Numbered from the stretch's first letter, positions 18,009 through 26,144 are shown. The stretch is DNA of 64,000 bases from Leptotrichia buccalis C-1013-b (GCF_000023905.1 NC_013192.1:62001-126000); one strand, 5' to 3'. Numbers and translations: made by a program. The notes: generated from the letters alone by a model not told the origin.

Positions 18009-19487
18009 CTATTTTTTATAAATTCCATCCAATACTTGTCTTATGATACTTTCTATATCATTTTCGCTAACTTTTGAATTACTAGTGTCAGTATTTAATT
18101 CACATGCACAAGTACAAACACCTTCATTTTTCAATTCTTCCAGCTCTTTTGTCCCATAAGCTACTCTTCTAATATTTATTAGATTTAGAGGTCCTATATT
18201 GTCAGAAGTTGCACTTCCTCCAACTGTTCCACATCCTAATGTGAATGCAGGTATAAGATTTGTCGTAGCTCCTACTCCTCCAAGTGCCGCAGGTGTGTTT
18301 ACAAGCAATCTTGAAACTGGTTTTTTCAATGAAAATTCTCTTATGATATTTTCGTTGTTTGTGTGCATTGACATTGTATGCCCGATTCCTTCGTTTTGAA
18401 GAATTTCTATACATTTTTCACATGCTTTTTCCCAAGTTTCTTCTGTATAAAATCCTAGTACTGGACACAATTTTTCCCTTGAATAAGGATTGAAGTGTGA
18501 AACTTCTGTTTCTTCAGAAATTAGAACTTTTGTAGTTACAGGAACTGTTATTCCCGCCATTGCAGCTACATATAAGGCTGTTTTTCCTACTATTTTTGGA
18601 TTCATTGTGTTGTTGGCTCTCATTAGAATTTTTCCAACTTTTTCTCTTTCATCCTTGTTCAAGAAATATGCGCCTTGTCGTTTCAGTTCATCTGCAACTT
18701 GATGTTTTATTACTTCTTCTGTAACAATTGACTGTTCTGACGCACAAATTACTCCATTGTCAAAAGTTTTACTGTCTATTATTCTTTTAACTGCTTTTCT
18801 AATGTCTGCACTTCTTTCAATAAATGAAGGTCCATTTCCAGGTCCTACTCCTATAGCAGGTGTTCCAGAACTGTAAGCAGCCTTTACCATTGCTTCTCCA
18901 CCTGTTGCCAAAATCAATGAAGTCTTTTTATGTTTCATAAGCTCTTGTGTAGCTTGTAATGTAGGTGTTTTTATAACTCCAATTAATCCTTTTGGAGCAC
19001 CTTTTCTTTCAGCAGCTCTTATTAAATATTCTGCGGTTTTTAATATAGAGTCTTTCGCATTTGGATGCGGACTTACAATTACCGCATTTCCTGCTTTTAA
19101 TGAAATCATTATTTTGTATATTGTTGTAGACGTAGGGTTTGTAGAAGGAATTAATGCTGCGATTATTCCCATTGGAACCCCTATTTCTGTTATTCTTTTT
19201 TCTTTATCGTCGTTAATGATTCCTCTTGTTTTTAAATCTTTTATAGTTTCATAAACACCTACTGACGCTAGTCTATTTTTTAGCACCTTATCTTCCCAAC
19301 GTCCAAATCCTGTTTCTTCATTAGCCAATTTTGCCAGTTCTACTTCGTGTTTTTGAGCTTCTTCACAGATTTCCTTAACTATTTCATCAATCTGGCTTTG
19401 AGAAAATTGGCTGTATTCTTCAAAAGCTTTACTCGCAGCAGCAAGCAAATCTCTTACTTCCTGTATCGATTGCAAATCTTTATCCAT
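18009..19487 (-). CDS. eutE: CoA-acylating acetaldehyde dehydrogenase EutE
   Basis: 492 residues, aldehyde dehydrogenase superfamily. NAD/CoA-binding region with IALIPSTNPTSTTIYK and VSPHPNAKDS; catalytic cysteine in SKTFDNGVICASEQS. Turns acetaldehyde plus CoA into acetyl-CoA. The C-terminus (ENDIESIIRQVLDGIYKK) after a Cys/Ser-rich linker is an encapsulation-type helix, placed C-terminally here. Located between eutM and eutT. Confidence 0.95.
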   Translation of the reverse strand: MDKDLQSIQEVRDLLAAASKAFEEYSQFSQSQIDEIVKEICEEAQKHEVELAKLANEETGFGRWEDKVLKNRLASVGVYETIKDLKTRGIINDDKEKRITEIGVPMGIIAALIPSTNPTSTTIYKIMISLKAGNAVIVSPHPNAKDSILKTAEYLIRAAERKGAPKGLIGVIKTPTLQATQELMKHKKTSLILATGGEAMVKAAYSSGTPAIGVGPGNGPSFIERSADIRKAVKRIIDSKTFDNGVICASEQSIVTEEVIKHQVADELKRQGAYFLNKDEREKVGKILMRANNTMNPKIVGKTALYVAAMAGITVPVTTKVLISEETEVSHFNPYSREKLCPVLGFYTEETWEKACEKCIEILQNEGIGHTMSMHTNNENIIREFSLKKPVSRLLVNTPAALGGVGATTNLIPAFTLGCGTVGGSATSDNIGPLNLINIRRVAYGTKELEELKNEGVCTCACELNTDTSNSKVSENDIESIIRQVLDGIYKK

Positions 19488-19527
19488 AATCTTTCCTTTC
19501 TGTAAATAACTACTGTTTTAGTTATTC

Positions 19528-19833
19528 CTATTCTGTTACAGCTTCTTCAACTGTTTTTGCTTTAGGCAATATAGCTTCAATTTCAGTATGAGGTCTTGGA
19601 ATTACATGAATTGAAATCAATTCTCCTACTCTTTCTGCAGCAGCAGCTCCCGCATCAGTTGCAGCTTTCACCGCTCCCACATCTCCTCTTACCAATACTG
19701 TCACTAATCCGCCACCAACATGCTCTTTCCCAATCAATGTTACATTGGCTGCTTTTACCATCGCATCTGCAGCTTCTATTGCCGCTACTAATCCTTTAGT
19801 TTCTATCATTCCTAACGCATTTAATGTTGCCAT
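19528..19833 (-). CDS. eutM: Microcompartment shell protein EutM, copy 3 of the operon
   Basis: 101-residue single BMC domain ([39 protein letters not shown]). Nearly identical to the two copies at 21384 and 21727 over the first 80 residues, but its tail is longer ([20 protein letters not shown]). Hexamers form the flat shell facets. The start codon lies inside the 3' end of the eutK-like gene (13-base overlap), and the AAGGAGGAAG site is within that gene's last codons, implying coupled translation. Confidence 0.96.
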   Translation of the reverse strand: MATLNALGMIETKGLVAAIEAADAMVKAANVTLIGKEHVGGGLVTVLVRGDVGAVKAATDAGAAAAERVGELISIHVIPRPHTEIEAILPKAKTVEEAVTE

Positions 19834-20555
19834 TGTGCTTCCTCCTTATTATTTTTTATCAAAATTTCTATCAGTTTTTTCTTAGGCATTGTTTTTATTT
19901 GATTCCAAGTGTAGCCTAATTTGCAGCTATTTACCATTTTTTTTAAATCAATTACTTTCATACCCTGATATTGCTTTTTTAATTTTTCTGCTTCATCATC
20001 TTCTTTTTCAACTTCTATTTCGAAAACTTCTATTTTTTCCTGAATATCATTATTTTGATCTAATTTTTCAGCTGGATTTTCAACTTTTTCATAAACTTCA
20101 GCTATCTCTGTAACTTTTTCATTTATTTCTTTATTTTGTTCTTCGTCAAAATTTTCATTTTTACTTTCATTTATTATTTCTTCTGTTATTTCTTCGGTTG
20201 AAATTTTTTCCGTTGCTTTTTTCTCAATAGTTGTATCTTTAACAACTGATTTGTTTTCAATTTTTTGTTTTTTCTCCTTATTTCCTAAATCACTTATCAA
20301 GATTTTTTTTGTTTCCGAATCAATTCTTGCGATAACATTACTGCTCAGGAAATTACCAAGTCTTTTTGCACTTTCCGTAGCGGCATCAACTGCTGCTGTT
20401 ACAGCCGACACATCTCCTGCTACTTCAATCGTTACAATTCCGCCTTTTACATAATAGCAGTTCATAAGAGTTACATTAGCGGCTTTCAATGCGGCATCCG
20501 CTGCTTCTATTGCAGTTACAAGACCTAGTGTTTCTACGTATCCGTATGAATCCAT
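19821..20555 (-). CDS. EutK-like shell protein: BMC domain, charged linker, new C-terminal domain
   Basis: 244 residues. Residues 1-95 are a BMC domain ([40 protein letters not shown]). Residues 96-195 are a Glu/Lys-rich, probably disordered linker. The last 45 residues ([17 protein letters not shown]... [11 protein letters not shown]) look like a small helical Rho-N/SAP-type fold. Enteric EutK also joins a BMC domain to a C-terminal nucleic-acid-binding winged helix, but the sequence here is different. Lies between eutP and eutM. May tether RNA/DNA or cargo to the shell; that is inference. Confidence 0.8.
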   Translation of the reverse strand: MDSYGYVETLGLVTAIEAADAALKAANVTLMNCYYVKGGIVTIEVAGDVSAVTAAVDAATESAKRLGNFLSSNVIARIDSETKKILISDLGNKEKKQKIENKSVVKDTTIEKKATEKISTEEITEEIINESKNENFDEEQNKEINEKVTEIAEVYEKVENPAEKLDQNNDIQEKIEVFEIEVEKEDDEAEKLKKQYQGMKVIDLKKMVNSCKLGYTWNQIKTMPKKKLIEILIKNNKEEAQWQH

Positions 20556-20569
20556 CTATTTATCACCTT

Positions 20570-21004
20570 CTAACTCTCGGAATCTTCTTCCAGATATTTG
20601 ACAAGTTCCTCAATTCCTTTATTTTCATAAGCACTTACAATAAAAACTTTTTCCGCTCCCGCCATTTCCAATATTTCTTTTGCTTTTTCAGGATTTCCAC
20701 CTAAATCAGTTTTGGTTACAATTCCAATTACAGGCTTTGAAAAGGCTGTTGCAAAGTTTGGGGGAAATATATTACGCTCTTCATCGCAGGCTTGCACCAT
20801 TCCTACAACATCACAGTCATAGGAACTTACAATTAATGCTTTGTAAAGCATTCTATTTTCCATATATTCACCGGGAGTGTCAAGTATATCATTTGAATAT
20901 GTAAGCATTTGAGTTTTTTCATATTCTATGTCCAATCCATGTATTCTTTGAGTCAATGTTGTTTTACCACACATGGACTTTCCAATTAAAAGTATTTTTT
21001 TCAA
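20570..21004 (-). CDS. eutP: EutP/PduV-family small GTPase-like protein
   Basis: 144 residues. P-loop GKSMCGKTTL and the G3-like ILDTPGEYMENRMLY, then VTKTDLGG as the base-recognition motif. EutP family proteins have been linked to acetate kinase activity (EutP) and compartment positioning (PduV). Sits between eutS and the eutK-like gene with 2 and 14-base spacing. Confidence 0.9.
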   Translation of the reverse strand: MKKILLIGKSMCGKTTLTQRIHGLDIEYEKTQMLTYSNDILDTPGEYMENRMLYKALIVSSYDCDVVGMVQACDEERNIFPPNFATAFSKPVIGIVTKTDLGGNPEKAKEILEMAGAEKVFIVSAYENKGIEELVKYLEEDSES

Positions 21005-21006
21005 TT

Positions 21007-21357
21007 TTATGACCTCGTTATTTGAGTTATACTAAATCTTAGTACATTTTGAAAGTATGAAACTACTTCATTTACAGCAGCTTCTATACTTCCAACATCT
21101 CCACTAATAACAACAGACCCAGTAAATCTATCGACAAATCCTATCTCCACTTCAGCACTCTTTGTAGCCAAATCTGCCGCAATTATTGCCGCTTCTCCTG
21201 GAGTGATTGTTAAAATTCCGATGGCATTTACCTTGTTTTCATGAAGCCCTATTTTTTTTGATAAATCTCTTTGAGGATTTGCAATTATATGAGCCAGTGT
21301 CAATTGCCTACCGGGCACATATTCCTGTATCATTCTCTGTTTTTTTTCTTCTTCCAT
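21007..21357 (-). CDS. eutS: Microcompartment shell protein EutS
   Basis: 116 residues, permuted BMC domain: [17 protein letters not shown] at the N-terminus is diagnostic for EutS/PduU, followed by [20 protein letters not shown]. EutS hexamers are bent and may shape shell edges. Follows eutM copy 2 by 26 bases and precedes eutP by 2. Confidence 0.96.
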   Translation of the reverse strand: MEEEKKQRMIQEYVPGRQLTLAHIIANPQRDLSKKIGLHENKVNAIGILTITPGEAAIIAADLATKSAEVEIGFVDRFTGSVVISGDVGSIEAAVNEVVSYFQNVLRFSITQITRS

Positions 21358-21383
21358 TTGACAAATCCTTTCTAAAATTTTTT

Positions 21384-21659
21384 CTATCTAGGCAATATTG
21401 TTTCAACTTCTGAATGTGGACGCGGAATTACATGAATTGAAATCAGTTCTCCTACTCTTTCAGCAGCAGCAGCCCCTGCATCAGTTGCAGCCTTAACAGC
21501 TCCTACATCTCCTCTTACAAGCACTGTTACAAGTCCTCCACCTACGTGTTCTTTTCCAATCAATGTCACATTCGCAGCTTTTACCATCGCATCAGCTGCT
21601 TCTATTGCAGCTACTAATCCTTTAGTTTCTATCATTCCTAGTGCATTTAATGTTGCCAT
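21384..21659 (-). CDS. eutM: Microcompartment shell protein EutM, copy 2
   Basis: 91 residues; differs from copy 1 by a single Val/Ile change near the C-terminus (VGELI versus VGELV). The start at ATG 21659 follows GGGAGGTAAGAG; a longer frame with 11 extra codons crosses that site. The 67-base spacer to copy 1 fits a tandem duplication. Confidence 0.96.
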   Translation of the reverse strand: MATLNALGMIETKGLVAAIEAADAMVKAANVTLIGKEHVGGGLVTVLVRGDVGAVKAATDAGAAAAERVGELISIHVIPRPHSEVETILPR

Positions 21660-21726
21660 AGCTCTTACCTCCCAAAATTTTTTAATTTTCAAATTCTTTA
21701 ATAATAACTATTTTTTGTTTTTAAAA

Positions 21727-22002
21727 TTATCTTGGTAAAATAGTTTCAACTTCTGAATGTGGACGTGGAATTACATGAATTGAAACTAGTTCTCCCACTC
21801 TTTCAGCAGCAGCAGCCCCTGCATCAGTTGCAGCCTTAACAGCCCCTACATCTCCTCTTACAAGCACTGTTACAAGTCCTCCACCTACGTGTTCTTTCCC
21901 AATTAATGTCACATTCGCAGCTTTTACCATTGCATCCGCTGCTTCTATTGCAGCTACTAATCCTTTTGTTTCTATCATTCCTAACGCATTTAATGTTGCC
22001 AT
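21727..22002 (-). CDS. eutM: Microcompartment shell protein EutM, copy 1 (first gene of eut operon)
   Basis: 91 residues, canonical BMC hexamer protein, first gene after the eut leader. AGGAGGAAAGAT precedes the ATG. Together with copies 2 and 3 it would give three gene doses of the major facet protein. Confidence 0.96.
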   Translation of the reverse strand: MATLNALGMIETKGLVAAIEAADAMVKAANVTLIGKEHVGGGLVTVLVRGDVGAVKAATDAGAAAAERVGELVSIHVIPRPHSEVETILPR

Positions 22003-22053
22003 ATCTTTCCTCCTGAAATTATTTTTTATTTGACAAATAATTTAACTTTAAAT

Positions 22054-22062
22054 TCACCTCCT
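22054..22062 (-). promoter_or_regulatory. Perfect Shine-Dalgarno sequence without an open frame
   Basis: AGGAGGTGA on the minus strand, about 52 bases before the eutM start, matches the 16S 3' end fully, but no frame of useful length starts behind it. It may be a remnant of a lost gene or a ribosome-loading site in the leader. Confidence 0.4.
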
Positions 22063-22100
22063 CATCTAAAATTATGTATAAACTATTAATTATAATTAGT

Positions 22101-22156
22101 GAAAAATAAAAAAGGAACTAAAAAATCAAATAATTTTTCAAGCTCCTTTGCTCCAA
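22101..22156 (-). promoter_or_regulatory. EutV (ANTAR) target hairpin overlapping a terminator in the eut leader
   Basis: On the minus strand the leader contains AGCAAAGGAGC (22142-22152), which fits the ANTAR-target consensus AGCAANGRRGC: stem AGC/GCU with hexaloop AAAGGA carrying A at position 1 and G at 4. The same bases form the left arm of a longer imperfect hairpin (AAGGAGCTTGAAAAAT with ATTTTTTAGTTCCTT) followed by TTTTATTTTT. This is the mutually exclusive antiterminator/terminator layout known for EutV. A first hairpin (P1) may be the weak AAATAT/ATATTT stem just upstream; its loop is not canonical. Confidence 0.75.
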
Positions 22157-22256
22157 AATATTATTGTACCATTTTATATTTAATAATTCATATTTTACAA
22201 TTAATAATGTTTTATTTAAAAAGTTTTCTACATCATTGTAATTAACTTTCACTTTG

Positions 22257-22284
22257 AGTATACTATGATTTTTAATTTTGTCAA
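22257..22284 (-). promoter_or_regulatory. eut operon promoter
   Basis: Minus-strand TTGACA (22284-22279), 16-base spacer, TATACT (22262-22257). Predicted start near 22250 gives a leader of about 250 bases before eutM. It is divergent from the riboswitch promoter at 22420. Confidence 0.8.
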
Positions 22285-22419
22285 TAGCTTTGAAAAAATT
22301 TTTTTAAAATTATATTTAAGTTGATATGATTACATTTAAAAATACGTTTAAAATTGAACCGAAACAGCTTAAAGTAATAATATTAAATTTAAAAAAATAT
22401 AATTGTGGGGAAATATATC

Positions 22420-22447
22420 TTGACAAATATAAAAAAGAGAGTGTACT
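22420..22447 (+). promoter_or_regulatory. Promoter of cobalamin riboswitch copy 1
   Basis: TTGACA, 16-base spacer, TGTACT. The intact copy at 27554 has TATACT in the same place, so the -10 box here has changed A to G and is probably weaker. Confidence 0.6.
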
Positions 22448-22454
22448 AATAGTA

Positions 22455-22606
22455 AAGAATTATAGGTGTTTTACAAACTTAATAAGGAAATCGGTTAGAA
22501 TCCGATACAGCCCCCACTACTGTGAAACTGACGAAAGTACACAAAACCACTGAAATATTTTGGGAAGGGTATAAGTAGGATGAAGTTAGTCAGGAGACTT
22601 GCCTAA
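22455..22606 (+). ncRNA. Cobalamin riboswitch, copy 1 (orphaned)
   Basis: Contains the B12-box set: TATAGGTG, AATCGGTTAGAATCCGATACAGCCCCC, ACTACTGTGA, GAAGTTAGTCAGGAGACTTGCC. Strongly similar to the copy at 27593. Here the aptamer runs almost directly into the cbiM start (TTAGAGAAGGAGAGAAA), without the ~170-base segment with terminator that follows copy 2, and the cbiM behind it is truncated. It lies divergently from the eut promoter. Confidence 0.93.
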
Positions 22607-22636
22607 GGTTAAATTAAATTTAGAGAAGGAGAGAAA

Positions 22637-22833
22637 ATGAAAAAGAGAATATTATTGTTTTTAGTTTTAATCAGTATGCTGTTAATAGGTGTAAATGGTT
22701 ATTCAATGCACATTATGGAAGGTTTTTTACCTTTAAATTGGGTTATAGTATGGTTTGCGGTTTGTATTCCGTTCTGGATTATAGGGATAAAGAAACTTCA
22801 GGCTGCCTCTAAAGGAAGCGTGAAGGATAAAGA
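22637..22833 (+). pseudogene. Truncated cbiM (first ~65 codons)
   Basis: The first 65 codons match the intact cbiM at 27960 almost exactly ([17 protein letters not shown] present), then similarity ends abruptly after SKGSVKDK at about 22832. The open frame continues to 22912 only by reading an unrelated ATPase remnant in the wrong frame. The product would keep the cobalt-site N-terminus and two membrane helices but not the channel. Confidence 0.88.
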
Positions 22834-23141
22834 GCAATTTCGCTTGAGCCGGAGATACTTATATGCGACGAGGCAACTTCCGCGCTTGATGTTTCCATTC
22901 AAAAAAACATAGTGGAACTTCTTGTAAGGCTGCAAAAAGAAAAAAACATAACAATGATTTTTATATGTCATGACATAGCATTAATAGAATCTTTTGCACA
23001 CGAAATTGTAGTAATGTACCACGGAGATGTAGTAGAAGTAATAGAAGGCGGACAAATTTCTGAAAAAGCAAAACATCCATATACGAATCGTTATTAAGCG
23101 CAATTTTTCCTGTGCGTGGAGAAATGGTCGAAGTTAAGTAG
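22834..23141 (+). pseudogene. 3' remnant of an Opp/Nik-type ABC ATPase
   Basis: Starts at the Walker B region (EPEILICDEATSALDVSIQ), continues through the switch histidine (MIFICHDIALIESF) to the family's C-terminal KHPYT; a 1-base shift near 23090 then separates ESLLSAIFPVRGEMVEVK. Walker A and signature are gone. It is joined directly to the cbiM fragment, so a deletion fused two loci. Its sequence is closer to OppF/NikE types than to CbiO and is not a copy of nikD or nikE seen here. Confidence 0.85.
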
Positions 23142-23221
23142 TTTTACTGTTGTTTATATAACAAAAGTTTTATTTTTTATAATTTTTATGCTATAATAGT
23201 TATATATATTTATGTATAGGG

Positions 23222-23485
23222 GTGATAAAAATGAGTAAAACAACTTATGCATTTAAATTAGACGATAATTTAAAATTTGATTTGGAAAATGTATGCGAAG
23301 AATTGGGAATAACACTACCTGTTTTTTTTACAATGGCAGCCAAAAAATTGGTTAGAGAGAGAAAACTGGAAATTGACTTGTCAGAAAAAGATGATTATTT
23401 CTACAGTGAAGAAAATATTACAAGACTTCTAAAAGCAAAGGAACAAATTGAAAAAACTGGTGGAACAGTTCACGAGGTGCTGTAA
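23222..23485 (+). CDS. RelB/DinJ-family antitoxin
   Basis: 87 residues with the N-terminal ribbon-helix-helix pattern of DinJ/RelB (TYAFKLDDNLKFDLENVCEELGITLPVFF) and an acidic C-terminal toxin-binding part. Its stop overlaps the start of the next gene (TAATG). A TATAAT box at 23192-23197 lies upstream. Would neutralise the YoeB-like toxin and repress the pair. Confidence 0.85.
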   Translation: MIKMSKTTYAFKLDDNLKFDLENVCEELGITLPVFFTMAAKKLVRERKLEIDLSEKDDYFYSEENITRLLKAKEQIEKTGGTVHEVL

Positions 23486-23748
23486 TGGTAAAAAGATGGT
23501 CTGATGAAGCATGGGAAGATTTTCTTTTCTGGCAGAAAAATGATAAGAAAGTTTTCAAAAAAATATTGGAACTTATAAAAGACATTGATAGAAATGGATA
23601 TACTGGTATCGGAAAACCTGAAGGCTTGAAGCATGAACTATCTGGCTACTGGAGCAGGAGAATTAATGAAGGAAATAGAATTGTTTATAAAATAGAAAAT
23701 GGTGAAATCTGGTTTTTGCAATGCGGTTCTCATTATAAGAAAAAATAA
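23485..23748 (+). CDS. yoeB: Txe/YoeB-family mRNA interferase toxin
   Basis: 87 residues, YoeB size. KPEGLKHELSGYWSRRINE, NRIVYKI and the C-terminal CGSHYKKK carry the conserved Glu/Arg/His region of this ribosome-dependent mRNA cleaving toxin. Second gene of the pair with a DinJ/RelB-type antitoxin, a mixed pairing that is common. Confidence 0.88.
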   Translation: MVKRWSDEAWEDFLFWQKNDKKVFKKILELIKDIDRNGYTGIGKPEGLKHELSGYWSRRINEGNRIVYKIENGEIWFLQCGSHYKKK

Positions 23749-23750
23749 AA

Positions 23751-23778
23751 AGGGTGGAAAAATTTTCTGCCTTTTTTT
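23751..23778 (+). terminator. Probable terminator after the YoeB gene
   Basis: AGGGTGGAAAA and TTTTCTGCCT form an imperfect stem followed by TTTTTTT. Confidence 0.5.
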
Positions 23779-23960
23779 GAGTTTGGTTTAAATAAGTTTC
23801 ATTGAATTATTAAATATTTTTGACAAGTATTTTTTGATTGAGTGTGTCACAGTAACACGAGGAAATTTAAAAATATATGAGAAATTTTTTTAAGAAGAAA
23901 TTGGATTTTGAGCAACTTGGATTTATAAAAAAAAATATTAAAATATAGGAGATAGTCAAA

Positions 23961-24229
23961 ATGAAAATAAAACTACGATTACAATCAGAAATCCTGATGA
24001 TTTTGAATTAGACTTATTTGAGTCTTTTTGCAGTGTTCCAATTATTATAGATAATAAAATGATTATAGGGACTCATACTACAAATTTAGATTTATCGGAT
24101 AGCACGTACAATCAATTACCTGAAACTTTAAAAGAAGTGTTAAATCGGCATCAAACTAGAAATTTTTATTTAAAGTCTTCTTTATTAACAATAACAGGAT
24201 TAACAGCATACAGTAGACCTGTTCGATAA
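23961..24229 (+). pseudogene. Unrecognised gene remnant cut by a MITE
   Basis: An ATG with GGAG upstream at 23961 opens a frame that ends after 17 codons. If one base is lost near 23970, a coding-like frame of about 85 residues appears (TITIRNPDDFELDLFESF; LPETLKEVLNRHQTRNFYLK) that runs into the MITE at 24216, which supplies the stop. So it has a frameshift at the start and a replaced C-terminus. I do not recognise the family. The rest of 23779-23960 shows no feature. Confidence 0.5.
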
Positions 24230-24323
24230 CTATATATATTTAGAATTTAATAAAACAAATATTCTAAAGCAAGGGGTCTTGACCCCTTGTGAAAATAAAA
24301 AAACTTAGGTTATCGAACACATC
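24216..24323 (+). mobile_element. MITE, family A, copy 1
   Basis: 108 bp with 15-bp terminal inverted repeats (GACCTGTTCGATAAC against GTTATCGAACACATC, two mismatches) flanked by TA on both sides, and the CAAGGGGT-CTTG-ACCCCTTG hairpin in the middle (24270-24289). No coding capacity. TA duplication points to mobilisation by an IS630/Tc1-mariner type transposase elsewhere in the genome. Confidence 0.8.
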
Positions 24324-24426
24324 TATTGAGATACTCACAAAAAAGTATGTTATTCATATCAAATGAAATAAATGTTAAAATATCAATTAACAGGCAGATA
24401 AATAAAAACAAGGAGAAAAAATAAAG

Positions 24427-25746
24427 ATGAAAGACTTAACAAAAGGAAATGAACTGAAAACAATAATTTATTTTTCTTTGCCAATTTTAATAGGAAATTT
24501 ATTTCAGCAGATTTACAATATTTCAGACACAATCATTGTGGGAAATTTTTTAGGAAAGGAAAGCCTTGCGGCTGTAGGCTCAAGTTATCAGATTAATGTA
24601 CTTATAATAGCTGTTTCGATAGGAATTTCATTAGGGACAAGCATTCTAATTTCCCAATATTTTGGTGCAAAAGATATGGACAATTTGAAAATCACGGCAA
24701 ATACAGGATTTATCTTTTCCATAATTTTATCTCTTATTGTTACAACACTAGGTTTTTTACTGTCAAACAATATTTTAATTTTAATTAATGTTCCGCAAAA
24801 ATTGTTACTGGAGGCAAATATCTATTTAAAAATTATTTTTATTGGAGTTGTCCCAACTTTTGGCTATAATTCCCTCACAAATACGCTAAAAGGCGTAGGT
24901 GATTCAAAAACGCCGACTTATATCTTAATTACCGCAGTGATTTTAAATATTATCCTAGATATATTTTTTGTAGCAGTACTAAATTCTGGAGTTGCAGGAG
25001 CGGCAATTGCAACTGTTATTTCACAGTTTGTTTCTTTTTTTCTTTGCTTATTTTATATAAAATTTAAATATCCAAATTTAATTTTTCAAAAACATTATTT
25101 CAACTTAAATTTTAATATTTTAAAAGAAATACTGATTATTGGAATGCCAGCAATGTTACAGCAAGTTTTAATCAGCCTAGGATTTATTGTTATTCAAATT
25201 CTTGTAAATGGATTTGGAACAGACTGTATTGCAGCTTTTATTTCTGCTTCCAGAATTGACTCCTTTGCAGAATTGCCATCCATAAATTTAGGACAGGCGT
25301 TGATGACTTTTACAGCCCAAAACTATGGAGCCAAAAAAATGGATAGAATAATTAAAGGTGGAAAAGATAGCCTAATTTTAGGAATCTCATTTTCCATCAT
25401 AATCTCAATTATTATTTTTATTTTTCCAGCATTCTTTATTTCAATATTTAACCGAAATCCCGAAGTGATTTTTATAGGAAATCAATATTTACGTATAATT
25501 TCAGCATTTTACGTAATTTTCTGCACAATGCAAATACTAAATGGATTGCTACTAGGCTACGGAAAATCCTTAGTTCCACTAATAGCCTCTATCACTTCAT
25601 TTTGTATGTTTCAAGTGCCTCTAGCCATTTTGCTTTCCAAAACATCGTTAGGCTATAACGGAATTTGGATTGCCGCACCGATAGGCTGGACAGGAGGACT
25701 GCTAATTCGAGTGTGGTATTTTATAAAAATTTCTAAAAAAATATAG
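24427..25746 (+). CDS. MATE-family multidrug efflux transporter
   Basis: 439 residues with twelve hydrophobic segments in two similar halves; LPILIGNLFQQIYNISDTIIVGNFLG and LAAVGSSYQI are typical of bacterial MATE (DinF/NorM-like) proteins. Exports cationic drugs or metabolites with Na+ or H+. GGAGAAAAA precedes the ATG. A HxlR regulator gene follows 83 bases downstream and may control it. Confidence 0.9.
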   Translation: MKDLTKGNELKTIIYFSLPILIGNLFQQIYNISDTIIVGNFLGKESLAAVGSSYQINVLIIAVSIGISLGTSILISQYFGAKDMDNLKITANTGFIFSIILSLIVTTLGFLLSNNILILINVPQKLLLEANIYLKIIFIGVVPTFGYNSLTNTLKGVGDSKTPTYILITAVILNIILDIFFVAVLNSGVAGAAIATVISQFVSFFLCLFYIKFKYPNLIFQKHYFNLNFNILKEILIIGMPAMLQQVLISLGFIVIQILVNGFGTDCIAAFISASRIDSFAELPSINLGQALMTFTAQNYGAKKMDRIIKGGKDSLILGISFSIIISIIIFIFPAFFISIFNRNPEVIFIGNQYLRIISAFYVIFCTMQILNGLLLGYGKSLVPLIASITSFCMFQVPLAILLSKTSLGYNGIWIAAPIGWTGGLLIRVWYFIKISKKI

Positions 25747-25829
25747 AAAAAATAAAAGAATTGTAGTAAAATCAAGATTATTTGGTGTTTTTTAAAATTT
25801 CAAATAATTTCATTGAAAGGAAAATTTAT

Positions 25830-26144
25830 ATGGAAGAAAAAATTTACACTTGTCCGCTGGAATTAACTCAAAAAATATTATCAAAAAAATGGACAGTCAT
25901 CATATTATGGCTTTTAAGACACGGAAAAGTCAGAACAAAAGATTTCAAAAATCAAATAAAAGGCAGCAACGAAAAAATGATTATCAAGCATCTAAACTAT
26001 TTAATCAAAGAAAAACTTATAGAAAAACGGGAATACAATGTTTACCCAAAAAAGACAGAATATATCCTCTCAGAAAAAGGAAAAGATTTATTGCCTATTT
26101 TGGAACTTATGCAAAGTTATGGGAAAAAATATTATGCTAAATGA
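25830..26144 (+). CDS. HxlR-family transcriptional regulator
   Basis: 104 residues. CPLELTQKILSKKWTVIILW is the HxlR opening with the conserved first cysteine, followed by the winged-helix (MIIKHLNYLIKEKLIEKRE; KKTEYILSEKGKDLLPIL). ATG 25830 follows GAAAGGAAAA; a frame extends upstream without a ribosome-binding site. Probably senses thiol-reactive or toxic compounds and controls the adjacent MATE gene. Confidence 0.88.
   Translation: MEEKIYTCPLELTQKILSKKWTVIILWLLRHGKVRTKDFKNQIKGSNEKMIIKHLNYLIKEKLIEKREYNVYPKKTEYILSEKGKDLLPILELMQSYGKKYYAK

Noticed and set aside
18202-18414. Minus-strand 70-codon frame within eutE
   Set aside because: Out-of-frame overlap of eutE without its own start signals.
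22326-22553. 75-codon open frame ahead of and over the B12 riboswitch
   Set aside because: It covers promoter and aptamer sequence, lacks a ribosome-binding site, and has no counterpart frame in riboswitch copy 2.
22831-22845. AGCAATTTCGCT as an ANTAR hairpin in the riboswitch transcript
   Set aside because: The loop lacks G at position 4, and the bases are codons of the ATPase remnant.
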